Part shown: one piece after another, positions 12,034-20,185 of the stretch | How positions within the stretch are numbered: position 1 is the first letter of the stretch | Layout: each line of letters starts with the position of its first letter | NCBI GenBank assembly: GCA_030648705.1 | Contig: JAUSHF010000015.1 | Span: forward strand, 1 to 21,447 | DNA from: a bacterium | GTDB taxonomy: Bacteria; Patescibacteriota; Minisyncoccia; Phycocordibacterales; PALSA-1337 | DNA: 21,447 nucleotides | Reading direction: 5' to 3' | Notes under the pieces: generated by a model | The model's database searches: none | Seen by the model: only the letters and a program-made list of their open reading frames with translations | What the model was told of the DNA's origin: nothing | Translations under genes and position numbers: made by a program

Positions 12034-14178
12034 ATGCAAAGAGATTACCCATTGGAGAAGATTCGAAATTTTGGAATTATCGCGCACATAGATGCTGGTA
12101 AGACCACTACTTCCGAACGTGTGCTTTATTACACAGGAATGTCACATAAGATCGGTGAAGTTCATGATGGAAACACAGTGACAGACTGGATGGAACAGGA
12201 AAGAGAGCGCGGAATCACTATTACTGCAGCTGCTATTACTTGTTTCTGGAATCCTACTTATATGGGTAAGGATATGACAAAGAAGGTTCGTTTTAATATT
12301 ATTGATACACCAGGACATATAGACTTCACAGCTGAGGTTAAGCGTTCTCTCAGAGTGCTGGACGGAGCTGTGGTGGTATTTGACGGAGTAGCTGGAGTAG
12401 AGCCTCAGTCTGAGACTAATTGGCGTTATGCTGACGATGGAAGCGTTCCACGTCTTTGTTTTATAAATAAATTAGATAGAATGGGAGCGTCTTTCGAGCG
12501 TTCATATCAGTCTATTCTAGATCGTTTAAATAAGAGAGCTGTTCGTTTCCAGCTTCCTATCGGAGCCGAAGCAGACTTTAAGGGAATCATAGATCTTATG
12601 ACTATGAAAGCCTTTTACTTTAAAGGTGAAATGGGAGATGAGATAGTTCAAGAAGAAATTCCATCAGAATTAGTAGAAGAAGCAAAGAAATACAGAGCAG
12701 AATTAGTAGAAAAAGCAGTCGAACACGATGATTTGCTTATGCAAGGTTATCTAGATGGACAGGAGATTTCTGTAGATGAATTAAAGAAGGTTATTAGAAA
12801 AGCAGTCTTGGCGAATAAAATGTTCCCTGTGTTTACAGGTTCAGCTTTAAAAAATAAGGGAGTTCAGTTAATTCTCGATGCTGTCGTAGATTATCTGCCT
12901 TCACCTTTAGATATTCCACCAGTTCATGGAATAAATCCTACTAACAATGAGACTATTTACCGTCATTCATCAGATACAGAACCTTTCTCAGCATTAGCAT
13001 TTAAATTACAAAACGATCCATTCGTAGGTCAGCTAACATTCTTCCGTGTTTATTCAGGAAGAATAGAAGCTGGAAGCTATATTTACAATGCTACTACGGG
13101 AGAGAAGGAACGTTTAGGACGTATCGTTCGTCTTCAGGCAGATAAGCGTGAAGAAGTGAAGGTTGTGTATGCTGGAGAAATCGCAGCAGCTGTAGGATTA
13201 AAGACTGCAAAGACATCACATACTTTCTGTGATGAAGAGAATCCTATTATTCTAGACCCTATTAAATTCGTAGATCCAGTTATTTCTCTAAAAATAGAAC
13301 CAAAGACAAAGGCAGATCAGGAGAAAATGGGTATGGCTATTAAGAAGCTTTCCGATGAAGATCCTACATTTAAAGTTTCTTCAAACTCAGAGACAAATGA
13401 AACTATTATTTCAGGAATGGGAGAGCTTCACCTTGAAATCATGGTGGATAGAATGAAGCGTGAATTCGGAGTAGAAGCAAATGTCGGCAAACCTCAAGTA
13501 GCATACAGAGAAACTATTCTAGGTACAGCCGAAGCAGAACATAAATACATTAAGCAGTCAGGAGGTAAGGGTCAATACGGTCACGTAAGATTAACTCTTC
13601 GTCCTATGCAGGCTATATCAGAAGGAGAGAAGATTCCTAAGAACGTTTCCAGATATGATGATTTTGAATTCATAGACTCTATTAAAGGAGGAGTAATTCC
13701 ACAGGAATTCATTCCAGCAGTAGAAAAGGGAGTTCATGAAGCTATGGATAGAGGTATTGTGGCTGGATTTAAACTAGTTAATATTTCTTGTGAATTAACA
13801 TTCGGTTCTTACCATGATGTGGACTCATCAGAAATAGCTTACAAAATCGCTGCTTCACAGGCTTTCCAAGATGCCGCAAAGAGAGCTAAACCTGTTATTC
13901 TAGAACCTATTATGAAAGTAGAAGTTACTTTCCCAGAGAAATTCGTAGGTGATATCACAGGTTCTCTATCTTCTAAGAGAGGTCAAATAGAAAGCATGGA
14001 TGATCGCGGAAATAATATTAAAGTTATTCGCGCTAAAGTTCCTTTAGCTGAAATGTTCGGATACACCACACAGCTAAGATCTCTAACAGAAGGACGTGGA
14101 AATGCTAACCTAGAATTTGATCATTACGAAGTAGTTCCAGCTAACGTAGAGAAGGAAATCGTAGAATCTAGAAAATAA
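12034..14178 (+). CDS. fusA: Translation elongation factor G
   Basis: The GTPase that drives translocation and, with RRF, ribosome recycling. The 714-aa length is slightly above the common 690-705. G-domain motifs are AHIDAGKT (17-24), ERERGITI (56-63, canonical switch I), DTPGHID (91-97) and NKLD (145-148). Later domains show GMGELHLEIMVDRMKREFGV, GGKGQYGHV and the domain IV-V blocks RGQIESMDDRG and MFGYTTQLRSLTEGRG. The upstream sequence TATAAAAATATT before the ATG resembles that before tuf (ATAAAAATAT). It is separated from S12-S7 by a terminator and from tuf by an inserted accessory region of 3.8 kb. Confidence 0.98.
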   Translation: MQRDYPLEKIRNFGIIAHIDAGKTTTSERVLYYTGMSHKIGEVHDGNTVTDWMEQERERGITITAAAITCFWNPTYMGKDMTKKVRFNIIDTPGHIDFTAEVKRSLRVLDGAVVVFDGVAGVEPQSETNWRYADDGSVPRLCFINKLDRMGASFERSYQSILDRLNKRAVRFQLPIGAEADFKGIIDLMTMKAFYFKGEMGDEIVQEEIPSELVEEAKKYRAELVEKAVEHDDLLMQGYLDGQEISVDELKKVIRKAVLANKMFPVFTGSALKNKGVQLILDAVVDYLPSPLDIPPVHGINPTNNETIYRHSSDTEPFSALAFKLQNDPFVGQLTFFRVYSGRIEAGSYIYNATTGEKERLGRIVRLQADKREEVKVVYAGEIAAAVGLKTAKTSHTFCDEENPIILDPIKFVDPVISLKIEPKTKADQEKMGMAIKKLSDEDPTFKVSSNSETNETIISGMGELHLEIMVDRMKREFGVEANVGKPQVAYRETILGTAEAEHKYIKQSGGKGQYGHVRLTLRPMQAISEGEKIPKNVSRYDDFEFIDSIKGGVIPQEFIPAVEKGVHEAMDRGIVAGFKLVNISCELTFGSYHDVDSSEIAYKIAASQAFQDAAKRAKPVILEPIMKVEVTFPEKFVGDITGSLSSKRGQIESMDDRGNNIKVIRAKVPLAEMFGYTTQLRSLTEGRGNANLEFDHYEVVPANVEKEIVESRK

Positions 14179-14206
14179 TTTGTTTTCAAGATAGCCTATA
14201 ATAGGA

Positions 14207-14237
14207 GTTAAAGGTTACATCAGGGGTAACATTTAAC
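14207..14237. repeat. Hairpin downstream of fusA
   Basis: GTTAAAGGTTAC (14207-14218) pairs with GTAACATTTAAC (14226-14237), 11 of 12 positions, with a 7-nt loop. It may end or stabilise the fusA transcript, but no U-tract follows. A TATAAT at 14197-14202 lies just upstream. Confidence 0.5.
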
Positions 14238-14238
14238 T

Positions 14239-14595
14239 TATAAAGCATAAATATTCGGCATCCCGATGAAAGTGATGGTTAAGGAAGATATGGTGGCTCA
14301 CAAACTTTGTGCTATGTATGAGAGAATTGGTAAGACTAACCGAGATATTTTTGATGTCTATTTCTTTCTAAAAGATAATTGGCCAGTTAATAAACAAATC
14401 GTGGAGAATCGTACCGACATGACGTATAAAGAATTTTTACAGAAGAATATTGATTTGTTAGAAAAAACTACAGATCGCAACATTCTTTCCGGTATGGGCG
14501 AACTTTTGAATGAAAAGCAAAAAGCTTGGGTTAAGTCGAAGCTAAAGATAGAGACAATATTCCTGATGAAACTTGCGTTAGATAACGAAAAATAA
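14239..14595 (+). pseudogene. Decayed AbiEii-type nucleotidyltransferase gene (C-terminal remnant)
   Basis: The 109-aa open frame from the ATG at 14266 resembles the C-terminal half of AbiEii/AbiGii toxin-family proteins: VMVKEDMVAHKLCAMYER, then NRDIFDVYFFLKDNWPVN, then a GMGELLNEKQKAWVKSKL tail. The N-terminal nucleotidyltransferase half is missing. Homology seems to run upstream of the ATG: IFGIP directly precedes it in frame, and TYKA lies before an in-frame TAA (14248-14250), like the TYEVKNLFGI-type sequence of intact relatives. This points to 5' deletion plus a nonsense mutation. No AbiEi-like antitoxin gene is adjacent. A functional short product cannot be excluded. It sits in the island between fusA and tuf. 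Confidence 0.7.
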
Positions 14596-14657
14596 ATATA
14601 TACCAAAGGAAATCACCAAAAACAAAAAATCAAACAGTGCGAAATACCCCAATTTTC

Positions 14658-14686
14658 TTGCTTTTAAATGAGGGGGGGGGTAAAAT
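14658..14686 (+). promoter_or_regulatory. Candidate promoter of the surface protein with a G9 tract in the spacer
   Basis: TTGCTT (14658-14663), a spacer of exactly 17 bp, and TAAAAT (14681-14686). The last nine spacer bases are G. The -10 matches consensus in five of six positions, the -35 in only three. Initiation near 14693 would give a leader of about 45 nt to the ATG at 14739. Poly-G or poly-C tracts in promoter spacers control phase variation in some pathogens by changing spacer length; the same mechanism here is inference. Confidence 0.45.
14672..14680 (+). repeat. Homopolymeric tract of nine G
   Basis: Nine consecutive G in an AT-rich intergenic region, 58 bp before the start of the secreted repeat protein. 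TACCCC at 14645-14650 can pair with the tract's 3' end plus TA (14677-14682). Such tracts are prone to slipped-strand length change and also to sequencing error. Confidence 0.9.
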
Positions 14687-14738
14687 GGTATCTAGATGTC
14701 TTAGTATTAATTTTGGTATTTTATTAAATTATTTTTTT

Positions 14739-17700
14739 ATGAAAAATTATAAAAAACTGTTTCTTTCATTCGCTCTAATTCTTGGCATTATTTTTACCGG
14801 AACAAATATGGCAAGTGCATTTACTGCTCAGGAAGTAGAACTGCTTATAACTCTCTTAAATTTGAATTCAAATCAAGCCACTCTTTTGCGTACTATGGTT
14901 TCAGGTAATGGGTCTTCTGACGGTAATTCCGGAGGTGGAGGAAGTATTCGTAGTTGTTTTGTGTTTGAAAGAAATTTAGGTCTAGGGAGTACTGGCGACA
15001 ATGTTGTCGCTTTACAGACATGGCTTATAAACCAAGGTTATGATATTCCCGCAATTTCTTCTGGAAGAACTCCAAAAGGATATTATGGTGTTACTACAAT
15101 GTCAGCTGTTACAAGATTTCAAACTGGATCCGGACTAGCACCAGCAAATGGATATTTCGGTCCCGCATCTAGGGCTTATGCAAATGCACATTGTGGAGTG
15201 ATTAACCCTAATAATCAGATTAGGATTACATCACCTCAAGTGGGTGCTACATTAGTCGTAGGTCAGCCGGTAAATATAATTTGGAGCACATCTGTTACTG
15301 GTTCAGAAATATTTGATATTACCGAACATACAGATGAAGGAAAAGATCTTATCGCAGGAGGTTTGACAGTTAAAGATGTTGCTTGTAACTATATCATGAG
15401 TGCAAACCAAAATGCTACGTGTTCATATACTTGGATTCCTGTCTCCACTTCATCAAAGTTTGAGATATCTATAAACAAGAGGGGGACATCTGAGAGTGGC
15501 TCTTCTGGAAGTATGACTATAATATCTGTAAATCATCCATACGTTAGAGTTACTTACCCGAATGGTGGAGAAATATTAGGAAATAATAGTGGGAAGGATA
15601 ATATTGCGCAGATAAGATGGAATTCCACTAATTTACCTAGTTCAGCAACTATAGACATAGGCTTAACAGATCAAAACGGAGAAAAAGGTTCGTCGTATGA
15701 TATCGCAAGTAATATTCCAAATACTGGATCATATATGTGGCCTTACAATCCTTCTATACTGAATGGAAAGTATAGAATAATAGTTTCTGTTCATACGCCA
15801 AATACCACGGTACCATCTACTCGCTCTTCTGATTTGAGTGACAGTTATTTTACTATAACAACAAATACAAGAATAGAAATTGGTCTGCCAGTTGACCTTA
15901 ATATTTCAGGAAGTGTCGTACTTGTAAGTGCAAATGAAGATAAGGCTTTTAAGTGGGATACTAATGGTAGAATTCATGCACCTGATTGGAAATGGGATGC
16001 TAGCATGATAAATGACGGAAGTGTCGATAAATATATAAAGAGAATGATTCTTGTTCATAATACTGGAGGAGAGGGATGGGCTACAGATTCGTCGGCTAAT
16101 AATCCAGTCGGTAAAAGTCTATATATCTTAGCTTCTACTTTATCTCGATGTGATAGTTGTGATGTATATAATATTCAAACAGATAATCTTTACAGAAGAG
16201 TTCCTTCAGGTCAAAAGACTAGCTTCTATCTATATGGATATCCATCCAGTCACCGCTTCACGGGCGGAACTCTAGTGGTAGAATTTACTGATGGTACAAA
16301 AGCAAATATCAATATAGAATCCTCATCAATCACTCCTGGAAGTATTATCGTTAATAACGAGTCTTCTATTTCAGTTACAAGTCCAAATGGTGGAACTTAT
16401 GAAAGGGAGAATCAATTAAATGTCCGTTGGACAAGTTATTCTGGTGATTTTGATTATTACCGAATAATGTTAGGAAACACCACTGCTAATACTGAAACTC
16501 AAATAGATGACGGTTATCAAATATCGAAAAATCAAAATAGTTATAGTACTTTTGCAGTATGGACTTTTGTAGATAGAATAACTTCTGCTTCAGGAATGAG
16601 TTCAGAGGCTATAAAAAATGCATATTATGTGAGAGTAGAAGCTATTAAGAATGACCGTGTAAGTGGTGGAGTTATGAACACTGGAAAGAGTTCCACATTT
16701 AGTATTCGAGCTAATACCGTAACCACTCAACCCTCTATCACCGTTCTTAGTCCGAATGGGGGAGAGACATGGCAAGCGGGAGCAGATGTTGTGGTTACGT
16801 TCAATCCTTCTGGCGCATATGGTAGAACATTGACTGTAGTACTTGTTAATGCCGACACTACACATGAATATCAAATGGGTCAGGCTTTTTCGGCTCAGGC
16901 TACAGACAGACAAGTTTATAGTTTTACTCTTCCTGCTAGTATTCCTACTGGTAGCCACTATAGAGTTAGGGTAAGTAATTGTGAGGGTAATGGTGACTGT
17001 TCAATTCAAGATGTAAGTGATTCTTATTTCACAATCACTTCTTCTCAAACAATTGGTTCTTGTACCGACTCTGATGGTGGAAAAAATCCCGATGTAGCAG
17101 GTCTTACAGATGGTCGCGTAAACGGACTAGGCTCATCCTTTAATGATAAATCAGTAGCTTCAAATGGTGGCCAATGTTCAGGCGATTCTTGTACATCAGT
17201 AGCAGAAGGGTATTGTACTCCAGATGGAAAGGTTTCCAATATACTCATGTCATGTGCTAGTGGTTATTCAATAAATGGTGTGTGTGCAGTGAGAGCTACT
17301 TCTCAAACTAGATTTACAGTTACTCTAATAGATGCTAATACGGACGTGGTTAGTGGAAACTTTAATCCAGGATACGGAGTCAGATTACAAGATCCTAATG
17401 CAAACGATTGGCATTGGAGAGCTGTTACAAATCCTTTCTCTCCAGCTAAGACTATATCCTCGATAGACATAATAAATGAAGACAATGGTCAGGCATGGTC
17501 TACAGGAGATAATCAGTACTATCCTCTTGTCGTATTAAAGAATGGAGTCAAGTTGAATAGTCAATATGGACAAACTATTGATATACCTGCTGGAAGTACT
17601 ACCCTTGATTTATATGGTCAGCCAGAATTAAAGACTTTTCCAGGAGCAGTAGCTACAATTAGATTTACAGATGGTACATCTATGAGTGTAAATATTCCAA

Positions 17701-17798
17701 GTTCAAGTGTAATACAAGCTAGTCCTACAAGTGCAAATAATATTTCAGCTAGTGCATTTGATTCGCTAGTCGATTTCCTTAAAGGTTCAAATAGATAG
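14739..17798 (+). CDS. Large secreted repeat protein with peptidoglycan-binding domain
   Basis: From the ATG at 14739 the product is 1019 aa with a clear signal peptide: MKNYKK, a hydrophobic core, and a likely cut after ASA at residue 27. An open frame extends upstream to 14637 through the G9 tract, but the signal peptide fixes 14739 as the better start. Residues about 73-152 are a peptidoglycan-binding domain (LGLGSTGDNVVALQTWL, YYGVTTMSAVTRFQ). Beta-sandwich repeats starting SPNGG or similar begin near 161, 267, 544 and 667. Two related modules (about 379-530 and 857-990) share DW-W-A, AWST-like, LYG-P and FTDGT-N motifs, so one is a duplicate. A region at about 772-850 opens CTDSDGGKNP and has six Cys. 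No LPXTG or C-terminal membrane helix is seen, so wall attachment is probably via the N-terminal domain. Role unknown; adhesion or host contact is inference. Confidence 0.85.
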   Translation: MKNYKKLFLSFALILGIIFTGTNMASAFTAQEVELLITLLNLNSNQATLLRTMVSGNGSSDGNSGGGGSIRSCFVFERNLGLGSTGDNVVALQTWLINQGYDIPAISSGRTPKGYYGVTTMSAVTRFQTGSGLAPANGYFGPASRAYANAHCGVINPNNQIRITSPQVGATLVVGQPVNIIWSTSVTGSEIFDITEHTDEGKDLIAGGLTVKDVACNYIMSANQNATCSYTWIPVSTSSKFEISINKRGTSESGSSGSMTIISVNHPYVRVTYPNGGEILGNNSGKDNIAQIRWNSTNLPSSATIDIGLTDQNGEKGSSYDIASNIPNTGSYMWPYNPSILNGKYRIIVSVHTPNTTVPSTRSSDLSDSYFTITTNTRIEIGLPVDLNISGSVVLVSANEDKAFKWDTNGRIHAPDWKWDASMINDGSVDKYIKRMILVHNTGGEGWATDSSANNPVGKSLYILASTLSRCDSCDVYNIQTDNLYRRVPSGQKTSFYLYGYPSSHRFTGGTLVVEFTDGTKANINIESSSITPGSIIVNNESSISVTSPNGGTYERENQLNVRWTSYSGDFDYYRIMLGNTTANTETQIDDGYQISKNQNSYSTFAVWTFVDRITSASGMSSEAIKNAYYVRVEAIKNDRVSGGVMNTGKSSTFSIRANTVTTQPSITVLSPNGGETWQAGADVVVTFNPSGAYGRTLTVVLVNADTTHEYQMGQAFSAQATDRQVYSFTLPASIPTGSHYRVRVSNCEGNGDCSIQDVSDSYFTITSSQTIGSCTDSDGGKNPDVAGLTDGRVNGLGSSFNDKSVASNGGQCSGDSCTSVAEGYCTPDGKVSNILMSCASGYSINGVCAVRATSQTRFTVTLIDANTDVVSGNFNPGYGVRLQDPNANDWHWRAVTNPFSPAKTISSIDIINEDNGQAWSTGDNQYYPLVVLKNGVKLNSQYGQTIDIPAGSTTLDLYGQPELKTFPGAVATIRFTDGTSMSVNIPSSSVIQASPTSANNISASAFDSLVDFLKGSNR

Positions 17799-17820
17799 CT
17801 TTGGTATTACAGCTAAAAAT

Positions 17821-17848
17821 TTGACAGTCTACCAGTTTTTGCTATGAT
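17821..17848 (+). promoter_or_regulatory. Strong promoter of tuf and the S10 operon
   Basis: Consensus TTGACA (17821-17826), a 16-bp spacer and TATGAT (17843-17848) preceded by TGC (extended -10). Initiation near 17855 gives an unusually long leader of about 100 nt to tuf. The leader contains ACGTT/AACGT around TCGT (17900-17913) and a pyrimidine-rich stretch (about 17871-17885), which could support regulation. Confidence 0.75.
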
Positions 17849-17957
17849 GATAGTTATCGCAAATTGCGTCGTTTTTCTTTTGCTCTCATCTTAAGAAACA
17901 CGTTTCGTAACGTAAGCAGATTATTAAGTTTATTTATTATTAATCATATAAAAATAT

Positions 17958-19145
17958 ATGGCAGCAGAGTTTAATCGTACAAAACCACACGTAAACGTGG
18001 GAACCATTGGTCACGTAGACCACGGTAAGACTACTCTTACCGCAGCTATTTTAGCTACACAAGCTAAAGATGGATTAGCAAAGGCTAAGACCTACGCTGA
18101 TATAGCAAAGGGAGGTACAGTTCGTGATGATAGTAAGATTGTTACTATCTCACTCGCGCACTGTGAATATGAATCAGAAGCTAGACACTATGCTCACATA
18201 GATGCTCCTGGTCACGCAGATTACATTAAGAACATGATTACTGGTGCCGCTCAGATGGACGGTGCTATTCTAGTAGTTTCAGCTACTGATGGTATTATGC
18301 CACAGTCTCGTGAACACGTTCTTCTAGCACGTCAGGTAGGTGTGCCTAAGATTCTAGTTTTCTTAAACAAGTGTGATATGGTCCCTGAAACAGACCTTAT
18401 CGATCTAGTGGAAGAAGAAGTTCGTGAGCTTCTAACAAAGTATAACTATGATGGTGCTAACGCTCCTGTTATTCGTGGTTCAGCTCTTAAGGCTCTAGAA
18501 GGCGATCCAGTATGGATGGCTAAGATAAAGGAGCTTATGACTGCTCTAGATACTTTCATTCCTATGCCAGTTCGCGAGACAGATAAGCCATTCCTTATGC
18601 CTATTGAAGACATATTCTCTATCGAAGGACGTGGAACTGTAGTTACAGGACGTATCGAGAGAGGAACTATCAAGCTTGGTGAAGAAGTTGAAATAGTGGG
18701 ATTTAGACCTACCGTGAAGACAGCTATCACAGGTATTGAAATGTTTAACAAACAGCTTAAAGAAGGTCTTGCCGGAGACAATGCTGGTTTACTATTAAGA
18801 GGTACAAAGAAAGAAGATGTATCACGTGGACAGGTATTAGCAAAGGCAGGAACAGTTACTCCTCATACAGAATTCGAAGCAGAAGCTTATATTCTAAAAA
18901 AGGAAGAAGGTGGACGTCATACTCCATTCTTCACTGGTTACAAGCCTCAGTTCTATATCAGAACTACAGACGTAACAGGTGACGTAGCTCTTCCTGAGAA
19001 GGTGGAGATGGTTATGCCAGGAGATAACGTAAGCTTTAAAGTAAAGCTAGTAGCTCCAGTAGCTCTAGAAGAAAAGCAGAGATTTGCTATCCGTGAGGGT
19101 GGTAAGACAGTAGGAGCGGGTGTCGTAACAAAGATAATCGCTTAA
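17958..19145 (+). CDS. tuf: Translation elongation factor Tu (variant switch I)
   Basis: The GTPase that delivers aminoacyl-tRNA to the ribosome; 395 aa, the usual length. G-domain motifs GHVDHGKT (18-25), DAPGHADY (82-89, catalytic H86) and NKCD (137-140) are intact. The segment that in almost all EF-Tu reads EEKARGITI is here RDDSKIVTI (56-64), preceded by AKGGTV: Arg-Gly-Ile has become K60-I61-V62, while the Mg-coordinating Thr (T63) remains. EF-G in this window keeps RGITI, so the change is specific to EF-Tu. Domains 2 and 3 are canonical (GRGTVVTGRIERG, FTGYKPQFYIRTTDVTG). The start follows ATAAAAATAT with no Shine-Dalgarno. S10 follows after 18 bp, so tuf leads the S10 operon. Whether another tuf exists elsewhere is unknown. 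Confidence 0.97.
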   Translation: MAAEFNRTKPHVNVGTIGHVDHGKTTLTAAILATQAKDGLAKAKTYADIAKGGTVRDDSKIVTISLAHCEYESEARHYAHIDAPGHADYIKNMITGAAQMDGAILVVSATDGIMPQSREHVLLARQVGVPKILVFLNKCDMVPETDLIDLVEEEVRELLTKYNYDGANAPVIRGSALKALEGDPVWMAKIKELMTALDTFIPMPVRETDKPFLMPIEDIFSIEGRGTVVTGRIERGTIKLGEEVEIVGFRPTVKTAITGIEMFNKQLKEGLAGDNAGLLLRGTKKEDVSRGQVLAKAGTVTPHTEFEAEAYILKKEEGGRHTPFFTGYKPQFYIRTTDVTGDVALPEKVEMVMPGDNVSFKVKLVAPVALEEKQRFAIREGGKTVGAGVVTKIIA

Positions 19146-19163
19146 ATTAATATTTTCACACAC

Positions 19164-19544
19164 ATGACGGCACAAGCTAACATAAAAACAAATAAGCCAG
19201 TTAAGACAGCTAAAAAAGTTTCTGAAAAAGGAGAGACTTTATCAAAGCTTCGCATAAGGGTTAAAGCATATGAGAGCAAAATCCTAGACGCATCAGTGAA
19301 GCAGATCATGGATACTGCAGTCAGATATGACGTAAGTTTCTACGGTCCGATTCCTCTTCCTACAGAAATTAAGAAATACACTGTGAACCGTTCATCTTTT
19401 GTCTACAAAAATGCTCGAGAACAGTTTGAGATGAGAACTCATAAGCGCCTAATAGATATTCTAAATCCTACTCAAAAGATTATTGAGGCGCTAACAAATC
19501 TTAGCTTACCATCAGGTGTGAACATCGACGTGAAGATGATGTAA
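19164..19544 (+). CDS. rpsJ: 30S ribosomal protein S10
   Basis: A 126-aa component of the 30S head and, in other bacteria, a partner in antitermination with NusB. The family core starts at SKLRIRVKAYESKILDAS (27-44) and continues GPIPLPTEIKKYTVNRS and EQFEMRTHKRLIDIL. An N-terminal extension of about 25 Lys/Thr-rich residues precedes the usual start; the only later candidate starts would truncate the core, so the ATG at 19164 is kept. No Shine-Dalgarno precedes it. It lies 18 bp after tuf and 22 bp before L3. Confidence 0.97.
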   Translation: MTAQANIKTNKPVKTAKKVSEKGETLSKLRIRVKAYESKILDASVKQIMDTAVRYDVSFYGPIPLPTEIKKYTVNRSSFVYKNAREQFEMRTHKRLIDILNPTQKIIEALTNLSLPSGVNIDVKMM

Positions 19545-19566
19545 ACCATCACGTAATTATATTATT

Positions 19567-20175
19567 ATGAAATTTATACTCGGAACGAAGCTTTCTATGG
19601 CACAGGTATTTGATGGAGAGGGGAAAGTACACCCAGCCACAAAGATCGAGGTCGCTCCAAACACCGTAACTTATGTCAGAACACAGGAAAATGACGGATA
19701 CACTGCGGTGCAATTGGGTACAGGAGTGAAGCGTGAAAGTAAAGTAAATAAACCTTTAAAAGGTCATCTTAAAGATTTGGGAGGACTATCCCATCTTAGA
19801 GAATTTAGAATAGAAGAAGCCACTGAACTAAAAAGAGGTGATAAATTAGATTTATCACTCTTTAAGGTTGGTGATCTTCTCAATATCTCAGGAATCACGA
19901 AAGGAAAGGGATTTCAGGGAGTTGTGAAGCGTCACGGATTCCATGGAGGTCCACGAACTCACGGTCAGAAGCACTCTGAGCGCGAGCCTGGTTCTATCGG
20001 AGGAGGTCTTAGAAATAAGGTTCCAAAGAAAATGCGAATGGCTGGACGAATGGGCGGTACTCGTGTTACAGTTAGAAATCTAAAAGTAGTGCATATAGAT
20101 GCGGAGAACAACACTCTATTCGTAGAGGGAGCTGTTCCAGGTCGCCGCGGATCTATCTTAGAAATTAGAGGTTAA
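19567..20175 (+). CDS. rplC: 50S ribosomal protein L3
   Basis: A 202-aa early-assembly protein near the peptidyl-transferase centre. It begins MKFILGTKLSMAQVF. The conserved central block is KGKGFQGVVKRHGFHGGPRTHG (112-133), followed by REPGSIGGG, KKMRMAGRMGG and a C-terminal VPGRRGSILEIRG. The length is typical. The upstream sequence is AT-rich with no Shine-Dalgarno. Gene order S10-L3-L4-L23-L2 is canonical. Confidence 0.98.
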   Translation: MKFILGTKLSMAQVFDGEGKVHPATKIEVAPNTVTYVRTQENDGYTAVQLGTGVKRESKVNKPLKGHLKDLGGLSHLREFRIEEATELKRGDKLDLSLFKVGDLLNISGITKGKGFQGVVKRHGFHGGPRTHGQKHSEREPGSIGGGLRNKVPKKMRMAGRMGGTRVTVRNLKVVHIDAENNTLFVEGAVPGRRGSILEIRG

Positions 20176-20185
20176 TATTAAAAAT

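Noticed and set aside
14671..14682. G-quadruplex at the G9 tract
   Set aside because: Only one long G run exists; four separated runs are not present.
14637..14738. Starting the surface protein at the GTG at 14637
   Set aside because: It would place 34 residues, including Gly from the G9 tract, ahead of an otherwise ideal signal peptide. The ATG at 14739 is better. A slippage-sensitive upstream frame remains a remote option.
17858..17880. Attenuator at the start of the tuf leader
   Set aside because: CGC/GCG gives only a 3-bp stem before the T-rich stretch, too weak to call a terminator.
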